DNA from: Silene latifolia
Lineage: Eukaryota > Streptophyta > Magnoliopsida > Caryophyllales > Caryophyllaceae
Length of the DNA stretch: 64,000 nucleotides
Assembly: GCF_048544455.1 (NCBI RefSeq)
Contig: NC_133536.1
Coordinates: forward strand, 199,023,325 to 199,087,324
Direction of reading: 5' to 3'
Part shown: piece by piece, positions 1-12,027 of the stretch
Numbering within the stretch: the stretch's first letter is position 1
How the letters are laid out: every line of letters begins with the position of its first letter
Notes under the pieces: model-generated
Told to the model about the DNA's origin: nothing
The model's database searches: none
Seen by the model: only the letters and a program-made list of their open reading frames with translations
Translations under genes and position numbers: made by a program

Positions 1-530
1 ACTTGCTAATCTCCCCCAAGCTAGCATGAATTCGGGGGGATGTATATGTTTCTTTGTGACTTTAGTGAAGAAATGGGAAGAAACGAGAGAGAAAGGAGGA
101 AATGAGTACCGTCGGGTATGTTTGAATGATAGAAAGAAATCTACCCCTTTTTTTTTTACCCGTATAGAACAAAGGCCAAGAAGTCACAGAACCACGACCC
201 CGATCGGGGCCACCAACCCCGATCGGGGTTGACCTCCTCGTCGGGTTTTGACTTTTTTCCGTATTGATTTAATCCCTTCTCGTTTCTCCAAAACCACGTC
301 CCCGAACGGGGTTCTTGCATGGGGCTGCGTGCCAGAATCTCTTTTAATTCTTCTTCCTTCATTTCACCTAAAAAGAAACATTATCAAGTCGAGTATTTTA
401 TTTCTAAACTACGAAAAACGATAAATTGCAGAAAATTAAAAACAAAAATAAATAAAAGCAATAAAAAGCTTGGGTTGCCTCCCAAGAATCGCTGGTTTAA
501 CGTCCCGCACGACGGAAGAAGCTATGTGAT

Positions 531-3368
531 TCAAGTTTGGTACTTGAGCTTGCCACCAACCAAGCTCCATTTCATAGCTATCTTTGCATTCCGCAACCAT
601 TTGAAATTGTTCAAATAAAATTTCTTTTTCCTCTTGGCGCTCCTAGCATTAGTGCCTTTAGCATCGTCACCTACAAAACAAACAACACCAACATCGTCCT
701 CCAACGGATCCATTAGTGAGGAGCCAAGTGTAGTAGAGGCAATAGAAGAGTCCACAGTGCTAAATAAATAACAAGACTCTTGTAACATTGGGCTTCTAAT
801 GGTGTTGTTTTTGCTAAAGGAAACCCGGTCATCACCCACTTCCAATGTCAACTTCCCATTTTTCACATCAATTAACGTACCCGCGGTGCGTAAAAATGGC
901 CTACCCAATATAATTGGGGTTTGTGAGTCCTCGGCCATATCAAGTATGAGGAAGTCAACGGGTATGAAAAACTTGCCAACTTTGACGGGAACATCTTCTA
1001 AGACACCTAGAGGTCGCTTTAAAGAACGGTCCGCCATTTGCAATGTAATACTTGTGCATTTTAAAGCACCCATGTTAAGTTTTTCACAAAGGGAATAGGG
1101 CATGACACTCACACTAGCACCTAGGTCGCAAAGGGCCTTATCAATGGTATATTTGCCTATAGTGCAAGGAATAGAATAGCTACCGGGGTCCTTAAGTTTC
1201 GGGGGAGACTTGTTTTGTAAGAGTGCACTACACTCTTCGGTGAAATCAATGGTCTCAACCTCATTGAAGGATCGCTTCTTTGAGAGTATTTCCTTCATAA
1301 ACTTTGCATAAGAAGGGACTTGGGTAATCAATTCCATAAATGGGATGGTGACTTGCAAATTCTTACAAACTTCCAAAAATTTAGCAAACTTACCTTCCTC
1401 CTTCTGCTTTGCTAGACGATGGGAAAATGGTACTTGAACAACTTCTTTTGGAGGAGCATCCTCCACATCTTTCTCATTCTCATTCTCCTTAGGAGCATCC
1501 ACTTTCTTTGAAACGGCATCACTCTCCTTAGCATTAGGAGAGATTTCTTCAACAACCACCTCATCACTTTCCTTTGGCATAGGAGACCCAACAACTTTGG
1601 CATCAAGCTTGCTCTTCCTCTTTAGCATCAACAATCGATGAGGAAATGGCACACGATCTCTAACAATAGGCTCTTCACTAGCCTTCTTTTTGTCATTTCC
1701 CCCAAGCTTAGCCTTTTTAACAACCACCTCATCATCCAAAGTCATGGATGGCCCATCATAGCTTGAACCACTTCTCAAGGAAATAGAATTAACGGTTTCA
1801 TGTGGTTGCTCACCTTGGGGAGGTAGTTGACCGTTCTTTCTTTGAGAGCTAGAAGCGGCTAGTTGAGCCACTTGTTGTTCCAACATCTTAACCGCGGCGC
1901 TATGAGCTTGATCATTCTTTTGAATTTGAGCCAACAATTCCCTTTGCATTTAGACTATCATGCCCTCGAGTTTACCACCGCCTTGGTTGTTTTGTTGGCC
2001 ATTTTGTGGTGGATTTTGTTGGTAATTGTTTTGTGGGGGCCTTTGTTGATTTTGATAACCCGGTGGAGGATTATACTTTTGTTGTTGAGGAACATAGGCA
2101 TTTTGTTGTGGTGGGGGTTGAGGGTTGAGCACATTGTTGCTATTGTAAGACAAGTTCGGATTGAATTTTGAATTCGGGTTATAAGTGTTGGAAAATGTAC
2201 CCGGTGGATATAAACTTTGTCTTAAAGCTTGAAAAGCATTTACCTCTTCGATGGGGGCTCGGCAATGAGCGGCATAATGACCCGCTCCTCCACAACCGTC
2301 ACAAACAATGATTTGGCTTGTAGAAGACACGACATTGAGTTGTTGAATGGAATCTTTAGCATCTCTTTCCGCCAATTGTTGTTGGAGCAAGGCAATTTGA
2401 GCTAGCAAAACAGAGTTGTTAGAGGATTCTTCTTTACCTTTGGATGGCACAACTCGGGAATTGACATATTGTGCATCATGGACCGCCATCGATTCGATCG
2501 TGGCATGAGCAAGGTCGGTGTCAATTTGGTCAAACCGCCCATTGTTGGCGGAATCAAGAATCCTTCGCGACTCGGCACAACATCCATTGTAGAATGTTAT
2601 TGCAAGAAACCATTCATCTAGCCCATGATGTGGGCATTGTCTTTGAAGCTCCTTGTACCTCTCCCAAGCTTCATATAAGCTCTCAAGAGCTTGTTGACGG
2701 AATCCGGTAATTTGGCTCCTTAAAGTTTGAGTTTTCTCCGGTGGAAAAAACTTTTGATAAAAAGCAAGAGCCAATGTCTCCCAATTGGTGATTGCCAAGG
2801 CGGTGCGGTCAAGGCTATTGATCCAAAGCTTAGCCTTGTCCTTCAATGAGAAAGGGAAAAGTATTTCCCTTATTTGGGCTTGGGTGACGCCCGTTTGCCG
2901 GATCATAGAGCAATAGTCACAAAAATTTTGCACATGCAAATTGGGATCCTCTAAAGGACTTCCTCCAAATTGCTTCCTCTCCATAAGGCTAATGAAAGCC
3001 GGTTTGATCTCGAAATCCGGCGCGGTGATTTGAGTGGTTGTGATTCCGGCCGGAAGCATGGCCACGGTGGGCTTTGAGTGATCGGAAAGTTTCACCATCT
3101 TTTTGGTAGTAGATGGTGATGATGGTGGAGATGATGAATTTGAAACCTTCTCCTCTTCAAGAACCTCTAGATCGTCTAAGTAAGACTTTCTAGCACTTTC
3201 AACTTGTATGGGAGAAGTGGCTTCTTTCACTTCCTTCCAAAAACGTCGTCTTCTCCTAAAGGTTTTCTCGGGATCGGAATCCGGTGAAAGCAATTCTCCA
3301 CTACGAGAGGACCTGGGCATAAGACAACAATTTCTAGGAAAATGATAAGTAACGGTCTCAAGGAACAA
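531..3368 (-). pseudogene. Athila gag and aspartic protease region, left copy (fossil)
   Basis: The gag part lies at about 1960-3368 and the protease part at about 531-1950. Gag shows the Athila-type capsid region (key words LFPFSLKDKAKLW, SLYEAWERYKEL, CPHHGL) followed by a CX2CX4HX4C zinc knuckle (CDGCGGAGHYAAHC) and a Q/N/P-rich tail. The protease carries the active-site word DLGASVSVMPYSL and the flap/C-terminal word PIILGRPFLRTAG. No polymerase domain follows. Family assignment rests on remembered Athila sequence. The region is broken. Confidence 0.85.
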
Positions 3369-3432
3369 GTGTTCCTCAAGACAAAGAAAAACAAGATAAA
3401 AATCGACAACTCAAAAAGCAATAAAACCGTTT

Positions 3433-3449
3433 CCCCGGCAACGGCGCCA
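3433..3449 (-). other. Primer-binding site, tRNA-Asp type
   Basis: On the minus strand this reads TGGCGCCGTTGCCGGGG, the sequence I know as complementary to the 3' end of plant tRNA-Asp and typical of Athila/Tat elements. It sits five bases downstream of the LTR end at 3455, as expected. Confidence 0.88.
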
Positions 3450-3454
3450 AAATT

Positions 3455-4996
3455 TGATAGGCTTATCGCGTACCTATGCAAAGATAATTACCCTAGACAA
3501 CAAGTTAATGTAGCAATAGGGGTCGAACACAAGGAAACGGGAATTACTTCGTGAATTGCTATGGGTAGATTTTTATCAAGGTCGATTACGATTTGGTTTG
3601 GTTTGATTGTTTGGTGATTAATAACAATAATGATGTAAATTATATAATAAAAGGGAGTCTAAGGGGTTCGGGTCACACATGCAAAGATAAACATATGATC
3701 ATGATAATTTCGGTACTAATAACATTGTCAATTGCTTAGGCTTAAAGATACCCACCTTGCGGCATTAGCATCAACCATAGACCGGGTCCTAGAGAAACTC
3801 TCGTCCATGACTAGGTCGTCCTACTATACATGCTTAGTCTAATTCAATTCCGTGCCTCTCGACTTATAGAACGAATGAACAAACTTAATCATTTGAATAA
3901 GGCCTTAAACAACGATTAAACGTGACGATGCAAGCATGTGATAGAAGCAATATGAACAATATTATTATTAACTTATTTTATCATGTTTATATATTAAATT
4001 TATGCATGGCTCCCCTAGCCCTTAGACTAGGAAATTTAGCTACTCATACTAAAATGTAAATTGCAAACTATATTGTAAGAAATATTAAACATGGTTATAA
4101 GATTTATATTAATTAGATGATATAACATGAGAAAAGAACAATGCTAATGTAAGATGGAATACTTGATTATAAACTATGTGGTAACTAAAATAGAAATGTA
4201 AAATTGCAAACTAGAAATAGAAATACCTTAATAATAGAGAACTTGTATGGAAGAACAATGTATAACCAAAAAGCTTGAAATAACTTAGAACCAAATGTTT
4301 GAACAACTACAAGATTAACTAATTTGTAAACTAATATGAAAACTATTGAGAGAATTATAATTCTTAAGGCTATTGTAAACTAAAACTTGGACGTAAAATC
4401 GGATCCTAAGACCTTGGAACACCTCTCCTATTTATAGGAGAGGAAGGAGAAACGTAAACATTTGAGATGCATGTGGCCCCGATCGGGGTTAGGTGGCCCC
4501 GATCGGGGTCGTGTGTTTGCGGGTGATTTCTCTTAATTCCTCTCTTAATTGCTTGAGGAATCCTAAGTGCGTGATTAATGACCCTTAATGCACCCGGGTA
4601 AATGCTCCATCTAACATCTTTAGAGCTCTCAAAAGGCATCCTAAGCATGTTGGAATCTTATGCTTTCCACCTTGACTTGGACTTGAACATTTGGGCTTTG
4701 ACTTTGTTTGTTGGCAACATTTGCATTACTCATACTAATCCATCAATTTCTTCATGCAAAACCCAATCCAATGCTCCATGCTTAGTCCAACACTTGGTCT
4801 TGATTAGCTTAGTGAACTTAGTGTATATAATGATAGGAAAAAGCCTCTAAATGCTTAGATTCCTACAAAAACATGTTAAGACAAGCAAATACACTAGAAC
4901 AACAAATATTAGCTTATGACACTATGATAAGTGCTAAATAACAATTAAAATGAAGCTAATATAGGGGATGAAAATCTATATAAAATGGACTTATCA
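3455..4996 (-). repeat. Athila LTR, shared by both tandem copies
   Basis: 1542-bp LTR bounded by TGATA and TATCA. On the minus strand it is preceded by a polypurine tract (4997-5012) and followed by the primer-binding site (3433-3449), so it serves as 3' LTR of the right copy and 5' LTR of the left copy. A TATA-like CTATAAATAG (minus) lies near 4428-4437 inside a 9-bp inverted repeat (4422-4443). Two perfect CCCCGATCGGGG palindromes sit at 4477-4488 and 4497-4508. Confidence 0.88.
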
Positions 4997-5012
4997 AACT
5001 CCCCCAAGCTAA
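4997..5012 (-). other. Polypurine tract of the Athila element
   Basis: The minus strand reads AGCTTGGGGGAGTT directly before the LTR start TGATAAG. The same CTCCCCCAAGCTA word (plus strand) recurs near 6298-6312 and at 6471-6485 (and 11-24), giving several purine tracts in the 3' region. Confidence 0.8.
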
Positions 5013-6991
5013 ACCCTTGCTTGTCCTCAAGCAAGAAACCAAATTCCATCAATTGCAATATCCAAACAAGCTAAGCATAATGATTTAGAAACCCGAAACA
5101 ACATGGGCAAGGAATAAAGCAAAGCATGGTTGAGATTTACATGACGGCGTAGCATAGAAAACTTTGAATGAACCTTTAAGCTCTTGCATGATCTTTTGAC
5201 TTATGGACTCTCACGGGGCACTCAAACTCTTTTTATGCGAAAGGACAATTTTGTGAAAAACACTCAACTATCCTCGACCTATAATAATGTGCCCGCAATC
5301 TAATATGGTAAACATGTCGAATCTAGTAAGCCAAAACAATCAAATGTAAGTATGATAAAGAAGCCAAATGAGTAGGAAGAAGGCAAATAAACATGGGTAA
5401 GAAGGGGGAACAAATGAATTATGGTAATGTGGAGCTAAGTCAAGCTAGCAACTACCAAATTGTAAAGGTGCTCAATCCCAATTCCAACCCAACTTTGCGA
5501 TTCAAATTATGAGAAAATCCTCCAAAATGTATGAATAATGCTTGAGAATTTCTCACATCTTTTCTTCTTCTTTTTTTCCTTTTCAATGCATACTTCTTCT
5601 TTCATTTTCATGCTTTTTTATTTCCTTTTTTTTTTCTTTCTTTTCATTCTCATTTTTCATCATTTTTTTTCTTTTTCACTTTCTTTTTCTTTCATCTTTT
5701 TCTCGTTTCTCGTTTCTTTTTCAAGAGCATTAAGACCAAGCTCACATGATATTCAAACTTTGAAACAAATCCCAATTGAGCACCCAAACAAGACCAAACA
5801 AGCTACTAGCTCAACAAGGTAGGCAAGTTATAATGTAGCTAGGGAAAATTGTTTGTGAAAGGGTCAAGAAGGCAATTATATTCATGTGAATGGCTCTAAA
5901 ATGCTATAACAAATGAATGCATGCTTACCAAGAGATGACATGAGAACCATACTTGTGCGTATTGATGAAACACACATCATAAGGAGACCTACACTCACCT
6001 AAGAGAGACCGGATATGGATGCGTCGGTCAAAAGAGGCTCTACCTTACCATTTTGTAGCTTGCCAAAAGTCAAGATTAAGCCTATTCGGTTCATTCTCCA
6101 TCTCCCACCTACTATGTCAAGACATCCCCATGTAGCTAATATCCCATCATTAAAGAATAAATCATTAGCAACAAGCCATTATTAGGATAAGCAAAGAGGA
6201 AAGTAGGCTACAAGCAAGCACAAAGCAAAAATTTCTCTCAAACATTTTCAAATTTTCTACACTACATGCAAACTATACTATATGCAAATGCAATATCTCC
6301 CCCCCAAGCTAAACATCACATTGTCCTCAATGTGCCAACTATCCAAATCACCCAATCAAACCATAAAAATGGCTCAAAGCACAAAACAAGAAGGACTAGA
6401 GGTTATGTTTAATGGGTTGCAAGATCTAAACTAATATGCAAAGCAATTAAAGACTTACTCGACTTGCTAATCTCCCCCAAGCTAGCATGAATTCGGGGGG
6501 ATGTATATGTTTCTTTGTGACTTTAGTGAAGAAATGGGAAGAAACGAGAGAGAAAGGAGGAAATGAGTACCGTCGGGTATGTTTGAATGATAGAAAGAAA
6601 TCTACCCCTTTTTTTTTTACCCGTATAGAACAAAGGCCAAGAAGTCACAGAACCACGACCCCGATCGGGGCCACCAACCCCGATCGGGGTTGACCTCCTC
6701 GTCGGGTTTTGACTTTTTTCCGTATTGATTTAATCCCTTCTCGTTTCTCCAAAACCACGTCCCCGAACGGGGTTCTTGCATGGGGCTGCGTGCCAGAATC
6801 TCTTTTAATTCTTCTTCCTTCATTTCACCTAAAAAGAAACATTATCAAGTCGAGTATTTTATTTCTAAACTACGAAAAACGATAAATTGCAGAAAATTAA
6901 AAACAAAAATAAATAAAAGCAATAAAAAGCTTGGGTTGCCTCCCAAGAAGCGCTGGTTTAACGTCCCGCACGACGGAAGAAGCTATGTGAT
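5013..6991 (-). other. Non-coding 3' region of the Athila element
   Basis: About 2 kb between protease and polypurine tract with no credible coding frame. It holds two short hairpins with the same TCCT loop (5016-5035 and 6317-6334), a nearly pure pyrimidine tract at about 5550-5725 (plus strand), and CCCCGATCGGGG palindromes at 6659-6670 and 6678-6689, with the variant CCCCGAACGGGG at 6761-6772. The GTTAAAC...GGGAGGCAACCC block at about 6936-6966 (minus) resembles a motif I recall downstream of pol in other Athila-type elements. Confidence 0.7.
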
Positions 6992-8647
6992 TCAAGTTTG
7001 GTACTTGAGCTTGCCACCAACCAAGCTCCATTTCATAGCTATCTTTGCATTCCGCAACCATTTGAAATTGTTCAAATAAATTTTTTTTTTCCTCTTGGCG
7101 CTCCTAGCATTAGTGCCTTTAGCATCATCACCTACAAAACAAACAACACCAACATCGTCCTCCAACGGATCCATTAGTGAGGAGCCAAGTTTAGTAGAGG
7201 CAATAGAAGAGTCCACAGTGCTAAATAAATAACAAGACTCTTGTAACATTGGGCTTCTAATGGTGTTGTTTTTGCTAAAGGAAACTCGGTCATCACCCAC
7301 TTCCAATGTCAACTTCCCATTTTTCACATCAATTAACGCACCCGCGGTGCGTAAAAATGGCCTACCCAATATAATTGGGGTTTGTGAGTCCTCGGCCATA
7401 TCAAGTATGAGGAAGTCAACGGGTATGAAAAACTTGCCAACTTTGACGGGAACATCTTCTAAGACACCTAGAGGTCGCTTTAAAGAACGGTCCGCCATTT
7501 GCAATGTAATACTTGTGCATTTTAAAGCACCCATGTTAAGTTTTTCACAAAGGGAATAGGGCATGACACTCACACTAGCACCTAGGTCGCAAAGGGCCTT
7601 ATCAATGGTATATTTGCCTATAGTGCAAGGAATAGAATAGCTACCGGGGTCCTTAAGTTTCGGGGGAGACTTGTTTTGTAAGAGTGCACTACACTCTTCG
7701 GTGAAAGCAATGGTCTCAACCTCATTGAAGGATCGCTTCTTTGAGAGTATTTCCTTCATAAACTTTGCATAAGAAGGGACTTGGGTAATCAATTCCATAA
7801 ATGGGATGGTGACTTGCAAATTCTTACAAACTTCCAAAAATTTAGCAAACTTACCTTCCTCCTTGTGCTTTGCTAGACGATGGGGAAATGGTACTTGAAC
7901 AACTTCTTTTGGAGGAGCATCCTCCACATCTTTCTCATTCTCATTCTCCTTAGGAGCATCCACTTTCTTTTAAACGGCATCACTCTCCTTAGCATTAGGA
8001 GAGATTTCTTCAACAACCACCTCATCACTTTCCTTTGGCATTGGAGACCCAACAACTTTGGCATCAAGCTTGCTCTTCCTCTTTAGCATCAACAATCGAT
8101 GAGGAAATGGCACACGATCTCTAACAATAGGCTCTTCACTAGCCTTCTTTTTGTCATTTCCCCCAAGCTTAGCCTTTTTAACAACCACCTCATCATCCAA
8201 AGTCATGGATGGCCCATCATAGCTTGAACCACTTCTCAAGGAAATAGAATTAACGGTTTCATGTGGTTGCTCACCTTGGGGAGGTAGTTGACCGTTCTTT
8301 CTTTGAGAGCTAGAAGCGGGTAGTTGAGCCACTTGTTGTTCCAACATCTTAACCGCGGCGCTATGAGCTTGATCATTCTTTTGAATTTGAGCCAACAATT
8401 CCCTTTGCATTTGGACTATCATGCCCTCGAGTTTACCACCGCCTTGGTTGTTTTGTTGGCCATTTTGTGGTGGATTTTGTTGGTAATTGTTTTGTGGGGG
8501 CCTTTGTTGATTTTGATAACCCGGTGGAGGATTATACTTTTGTTGTTGAGGAACATAGGCATTTTGTTGTGGTGGGGGTTGAGGGTTGAGCACATTGTTG
8601 CTATTGTAAGACAAGTTCAGATGGAATTTTGAATTCGGGTTATAAGT
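6992..8647 (-). pseudogene. Athila gag C-terminal part and protease, right copy (fossil)
   Basis: Second copy of the gag tail (about 7970-8647) and protease (about 6992-7963), near-identical to the left copy. Homology to the left copy ends abruptly at about 8647, where plus-strand copia sequence begins. Broken. Confidence 0.85.
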
Positions 8648-9606
8648 CGAGTGGGAGCAGGATTGTATTCTTGATATTGTATGTCGATGACATACTCTTG
8701 ATTGGGAATGACATTCCTCTCCTATCTTCGGTTAAAGAATGGTTGAAGAACCATTTCCAGATGAAAGATCTGGGTGAGGCACAGCGCATTTTGGGAATCC
8801 GTATCTACCGAGATAGATCACGACGGACGTTATCACTTAGTCAGGAGTCTTATTTGGATAAGATTCTTGAGAAGTTCAGCATGACCAACTCCAAGAAGGG
8901 GAACCTTCCAATGACGACTGGGATGCAGTTGAGCAAGTCTCAGTCACCCACGACGCCTGAAGGGATTGAGCGCATGAGTCGTGTTCCTTATGCATCTGCA
9001 ATAGGATCGATCATGTATGCCATGATATGCACACGTCCAGACGTGGCATATGCATTGAGTATGACGAGTCGGTACCAAAAGACTCCGGTGAAACACACTT
9101 TGGATAGTCATGTTAAAAACATCCTCAAGTTCCTACGGAGGACTAAGGATTGGGTATTGACTTATGGAGGCGATACTAAGCTATGCGCAATCGGTTACGC
9201 GGATGCTAGCTTCCAAACGGATCGAGATGACTCAAAATCTCAGTCCGGGTTCGTCTTCACTCTTAATGGTGCTGCGGTCAGCTGGAAGAGTTCCAAACAG
9301 AGTGTTGTAGCAGATTCTACTACTGAATCCGAGTACTATGCCGCTTCGGAGGCAGCAAAGGAAGCGATATGGATGCGTCAATTCTTACAAGGACTTACGG
9401 TAGTTCCTAGTTCGAATGACCCGATCACCATCTATTGTGACAATAGAGGTGCCATCTTCCAGGCTAAGAAGCCAAAGTCTAGCAACAAATCTAGACATGT
9501 ACATCGGAAAGCTCACCTGATCCGTGATTACGTGGAGCAAGAGGAGATAGTGATAGACAAGATTGCGACGGTGATAACATCGCGGATCCTCTCACTAAAC
9601 CGTTGA
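8648..9606 (+). pseudogene. Copia reverse transcriptase C-terminal part and RNase H (fossil)
   Basis: Shows the copia RT active-site word LYVDDILLIGND near the start, then the connection region (MKDLGEAQRILGIRI, GSIMYAMICTRPDVAYAL) and RNase H with YADASF, SGFVFTLNGAAVSWKS, STTESEYYA, and the C-terminal SRHVHRKAHLIRDYV. Gag, protease, integrase and the front of RT are not in the window. Confidence 0.88.
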
Positions 9607-10457
9607 ATTATGATAAGCATGTAGGGCATGTTAATTCCATGGGAATTAAACGTGTTCCTGAGTTGTAGTACTTGATTATGGATTTGATACATTATCTTTT
9701 TCATATACTATTTATAACTTCATCGTTTTATTATAATATTTTGTTTTTCATGTGGATTGTACTGACAACATTGAACGCCACAAAGTGAACTGAATTACAT
9801 TATATTTGTTTTGGTCCGTGATCGCCAATGTGAGCTGATAACTCCGGCTATTATATTGTACAGTCGATTGATGGTGGGTTCAACGAGCCATAAGTCAAAC
9901 GGTTGACTGATCGATCACAGATGCGAGATTATAACGATACCTCGTTGGACAACTTTTTGTGACAACGTAATGGAGTCCTAAATGTTTAAAAACATTCGGT
10001 ACCATGTCGTGGATAGGACATCCATTGTGTTCCTAGAGTCGATTCTTTTGACTATCGACTGTCTCTTGAGATTAAGGCAGTTTTTGGGTGACTTTGGTTT
10101 CTTTCTCACGGTCTGCCGCCGTGAATCGGAGGCTAAGTAGATTTTTTCCGGGTCATTTCATATTGTGCTTACATCTGCAGGATTCGAGTTGAGGAAAATA
10201 TCCAACCCTTATCGGTATATAGTTATTTCTCGGGGCCACTCGAGGAGTTGTAACTGAAATGCATGGTCATGCTCGAATGTTGATTCGTTTATCAGTTAAG
10301 TTACTCTCTAGTCGGGGAAACCACTCTTGATATTGATCGCTTTTAAAATACGACCTTTGTGAATACGTATTTGCAAATCGTTTTACATTGAGTGGGAGAA
10401 ATTTTAGGATATGAGAATCGGTTATCGCACATACACTTGTGAGGACAAGTGGGAGTT
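9607..10457 (+). other. Copia 3' non-coding region and polypurine tract
   Basis: No coding signal. It ends in a purine-rich AAGTGGGAG just before the LTR, so I read it as the element's 3' untranslated region. Confidence 0.6.
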
Positions 10458-11488
10458 TGTTGGAGCTTGTGTCCTCCACAAATTAGTGTGATAACATTTG
10501 TAAATCTCTTACAGGTTCACAAGGGTATACTTTGTATTTTAATCAGTTGATTAACGTTTACCTAATAACGGTTGGCTTGCTAGAAAGTTTGACGTTATTA
10601 TCATACAGATGGCGGTGATCAACTGGTCCCTAAAGGTCACACCTATAGGATGTGTTTGAGAGATGTGGTTATAGAAATATGATCACATTGATGCCTAATA
10701 TGACTAAACAGTTAGTCAATGTGTTGATGAGACAATTATTTAATGAAGATTAAATAATATTAGTTGAGACGAATTAATCACAATTAAAGAATTGAATATA
10801 ATAAGTTATATTTAATTAAATGTATGTAACGTTAACCTAGACGAATTAATATGTTAATTCGTAATTAAATGTAATCGGTTATATTTAATTGGCTAATGAT
10901 AAATTGTACGATATTGTCATATTAAATTATTATTGACCCGTATTAATTAATGCGGCATAATATAAGTGACAATTTATAAACAATGCGTTATATACATGGT
11001 CGATAGACCGGGTATGTCAGTCGATCGACTGACTGATATACCTCTTGGTCGATCGACCGGGTGTATCAGTCGATCGACTGATATGCCTGTTTCGTATGTA
11101 TGGGCCGAGATTTTAGAAAGAAAATTAATCACCCTATTTCACCCTAATACTCGGTTATAAGGGAGAGGGGAATTAATTTCGAAAACCTAATTCTCTAACC
11201 TACGACTGCCTCTCATCAGAAAACACACAAACCCTAAATAATTTACAGAAATTGAGGGAGCGATTCTAGCAACGAGTTAAGGGCATATCTCATATCGTCT
11301 TGGGTGCAACTAATAGGCGAATATCAACTTTTATATTGTTCTTAGGCCATTATTGCTAGGACCGAAGGTTATTTCTTATCCTTTATGCTTTTGTTTATGT
11401 AATTCATTTTATGACTAGTAACCGTCTTATAAATTCGTTATAGTCCTTAAAATCAAAGGGATGCATACAGATAAATCCCACATCAACA
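10458..11488 (+). repeat. Copia LTR
   Basis: Begins TGTTGG after the polypurine tract. The right end is placed at CATCAACA (11488), giving TGTTG/CAACA inverted ends; this end is less certain because no second LTR is in the window. The LTR contains four GATC/GATA-centred palindromes in two tandem units at 10998-11082. Confidence 0.68.
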
Positions 11489-12012
11489 CAATTTAGTCAT
11501 CCTACTTCACTCACATGACTAGGCATCTATTTTAAGGTATGTCTATCACAAATTCGATCATTTAATAATAAATAGCATGGTTTCGGGATTCACATAACCG
11601 CATATCGCTAGACATGATACTACTATAATCATCCAATCAAATAATCCATATCAATTCACAATTACTTCATGATTATGATAAAAACAATTCAATCATCAAA
11701 TCCTCATTTCATCCATTCCACTCTTCTTAAAATTAAGGTTACGTCCCGTAACCTCGGTCATCAACGAAAACAATACACATCCAAGTCAACAATGGCTCCT
11801 AAGAAAATAAATAACATTAATTTTAAATTTACCCCCCTCTTCAATATCTCTCAAGGTAACTGGTTCAAAACTTGAAGGGCCGGGGTTCGGAGTGAGGGTA
11901 CCTTCTCATCCTAAGCCAAAAGGGCTCCTAACAGTTTCTACCCGGGTTCATTTTTATTAGACACGTCCTATATTAATTATTAAATTCATTGGTTAGGCCT
12001 GAGGATCGTTTT

Positions 12013-12024
12013 GCTTTGATACCA
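12013..12024 (-). other. Primer-binding site, initiator tRNA-Met type
   Basis: The minus strand reads TGGTATCAAAGC, one base off the common plant PBS TGGTATCAGAGC, and lies three bases from the LTR end. Confidence 0.78.
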
Positions 12025-12027
12025 CTT

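Larger units (their letters stand above)
1..8647 (-). mobile_element. Athila-lineage LTR retrotransposon, tandem fossil copies
   Basis: Minus-strand Ty3/gypsy fossil. Positions 1-2186 and 6462-8647 are near-identical (I counted about 16 differences, ~99.3%), a tandem period of 6461 bp. In minus orientation the order is gag-protease (right copy, incomplete), 3' non-coding region, polypurine tract, one shared LTR, primer-binding site, gag, protease (left copy, leaving the window). Gag and protease resemble Athila proteins. No reverse transcriptase, RNase H or integrase lies between protease and polypurine tract, so the family looks non-autonomous. LTR-internal-LTR-internal order is the usual product of unequal recombination. 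Broken, with about one break per copy plus the missing polymerase. The high identity of the two copies points to recent duplication. Confidence 0.88.
8648..11488 (+). mobile_element. Ty1/copia retrotransposon, 3' portion (fossil)
   Basis: Plus-strand copia remnant: end of reverse transcriptase and RNase H (8648-9606), about 850 bp of 3' non-coding sequence, a polypurine tract (AAGTGGGAG, 10447-10455) and one LTR from 10458. Only the 3' portion is present; it abuts the oppositely oriented Athila copy at 8647. Lineage not assigned with certainty. The PPT and the LTR start TGTTGGAGCTTGTG suggest an Angela/Ale-like plant copia. Broken. Confidence 0.85.

Noticed and set aside
5538-5822. Phe/Ser-rich open frame in the Athila 3' region
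   Set aside because: It is the translation of a pyrimidine tract, not a gene.
10985-11090. CRISPR-like repeat pattern
   Set aside because: Only two units of a palindrome pair inside a plant LTR; no spacers and a eukaryotic context.
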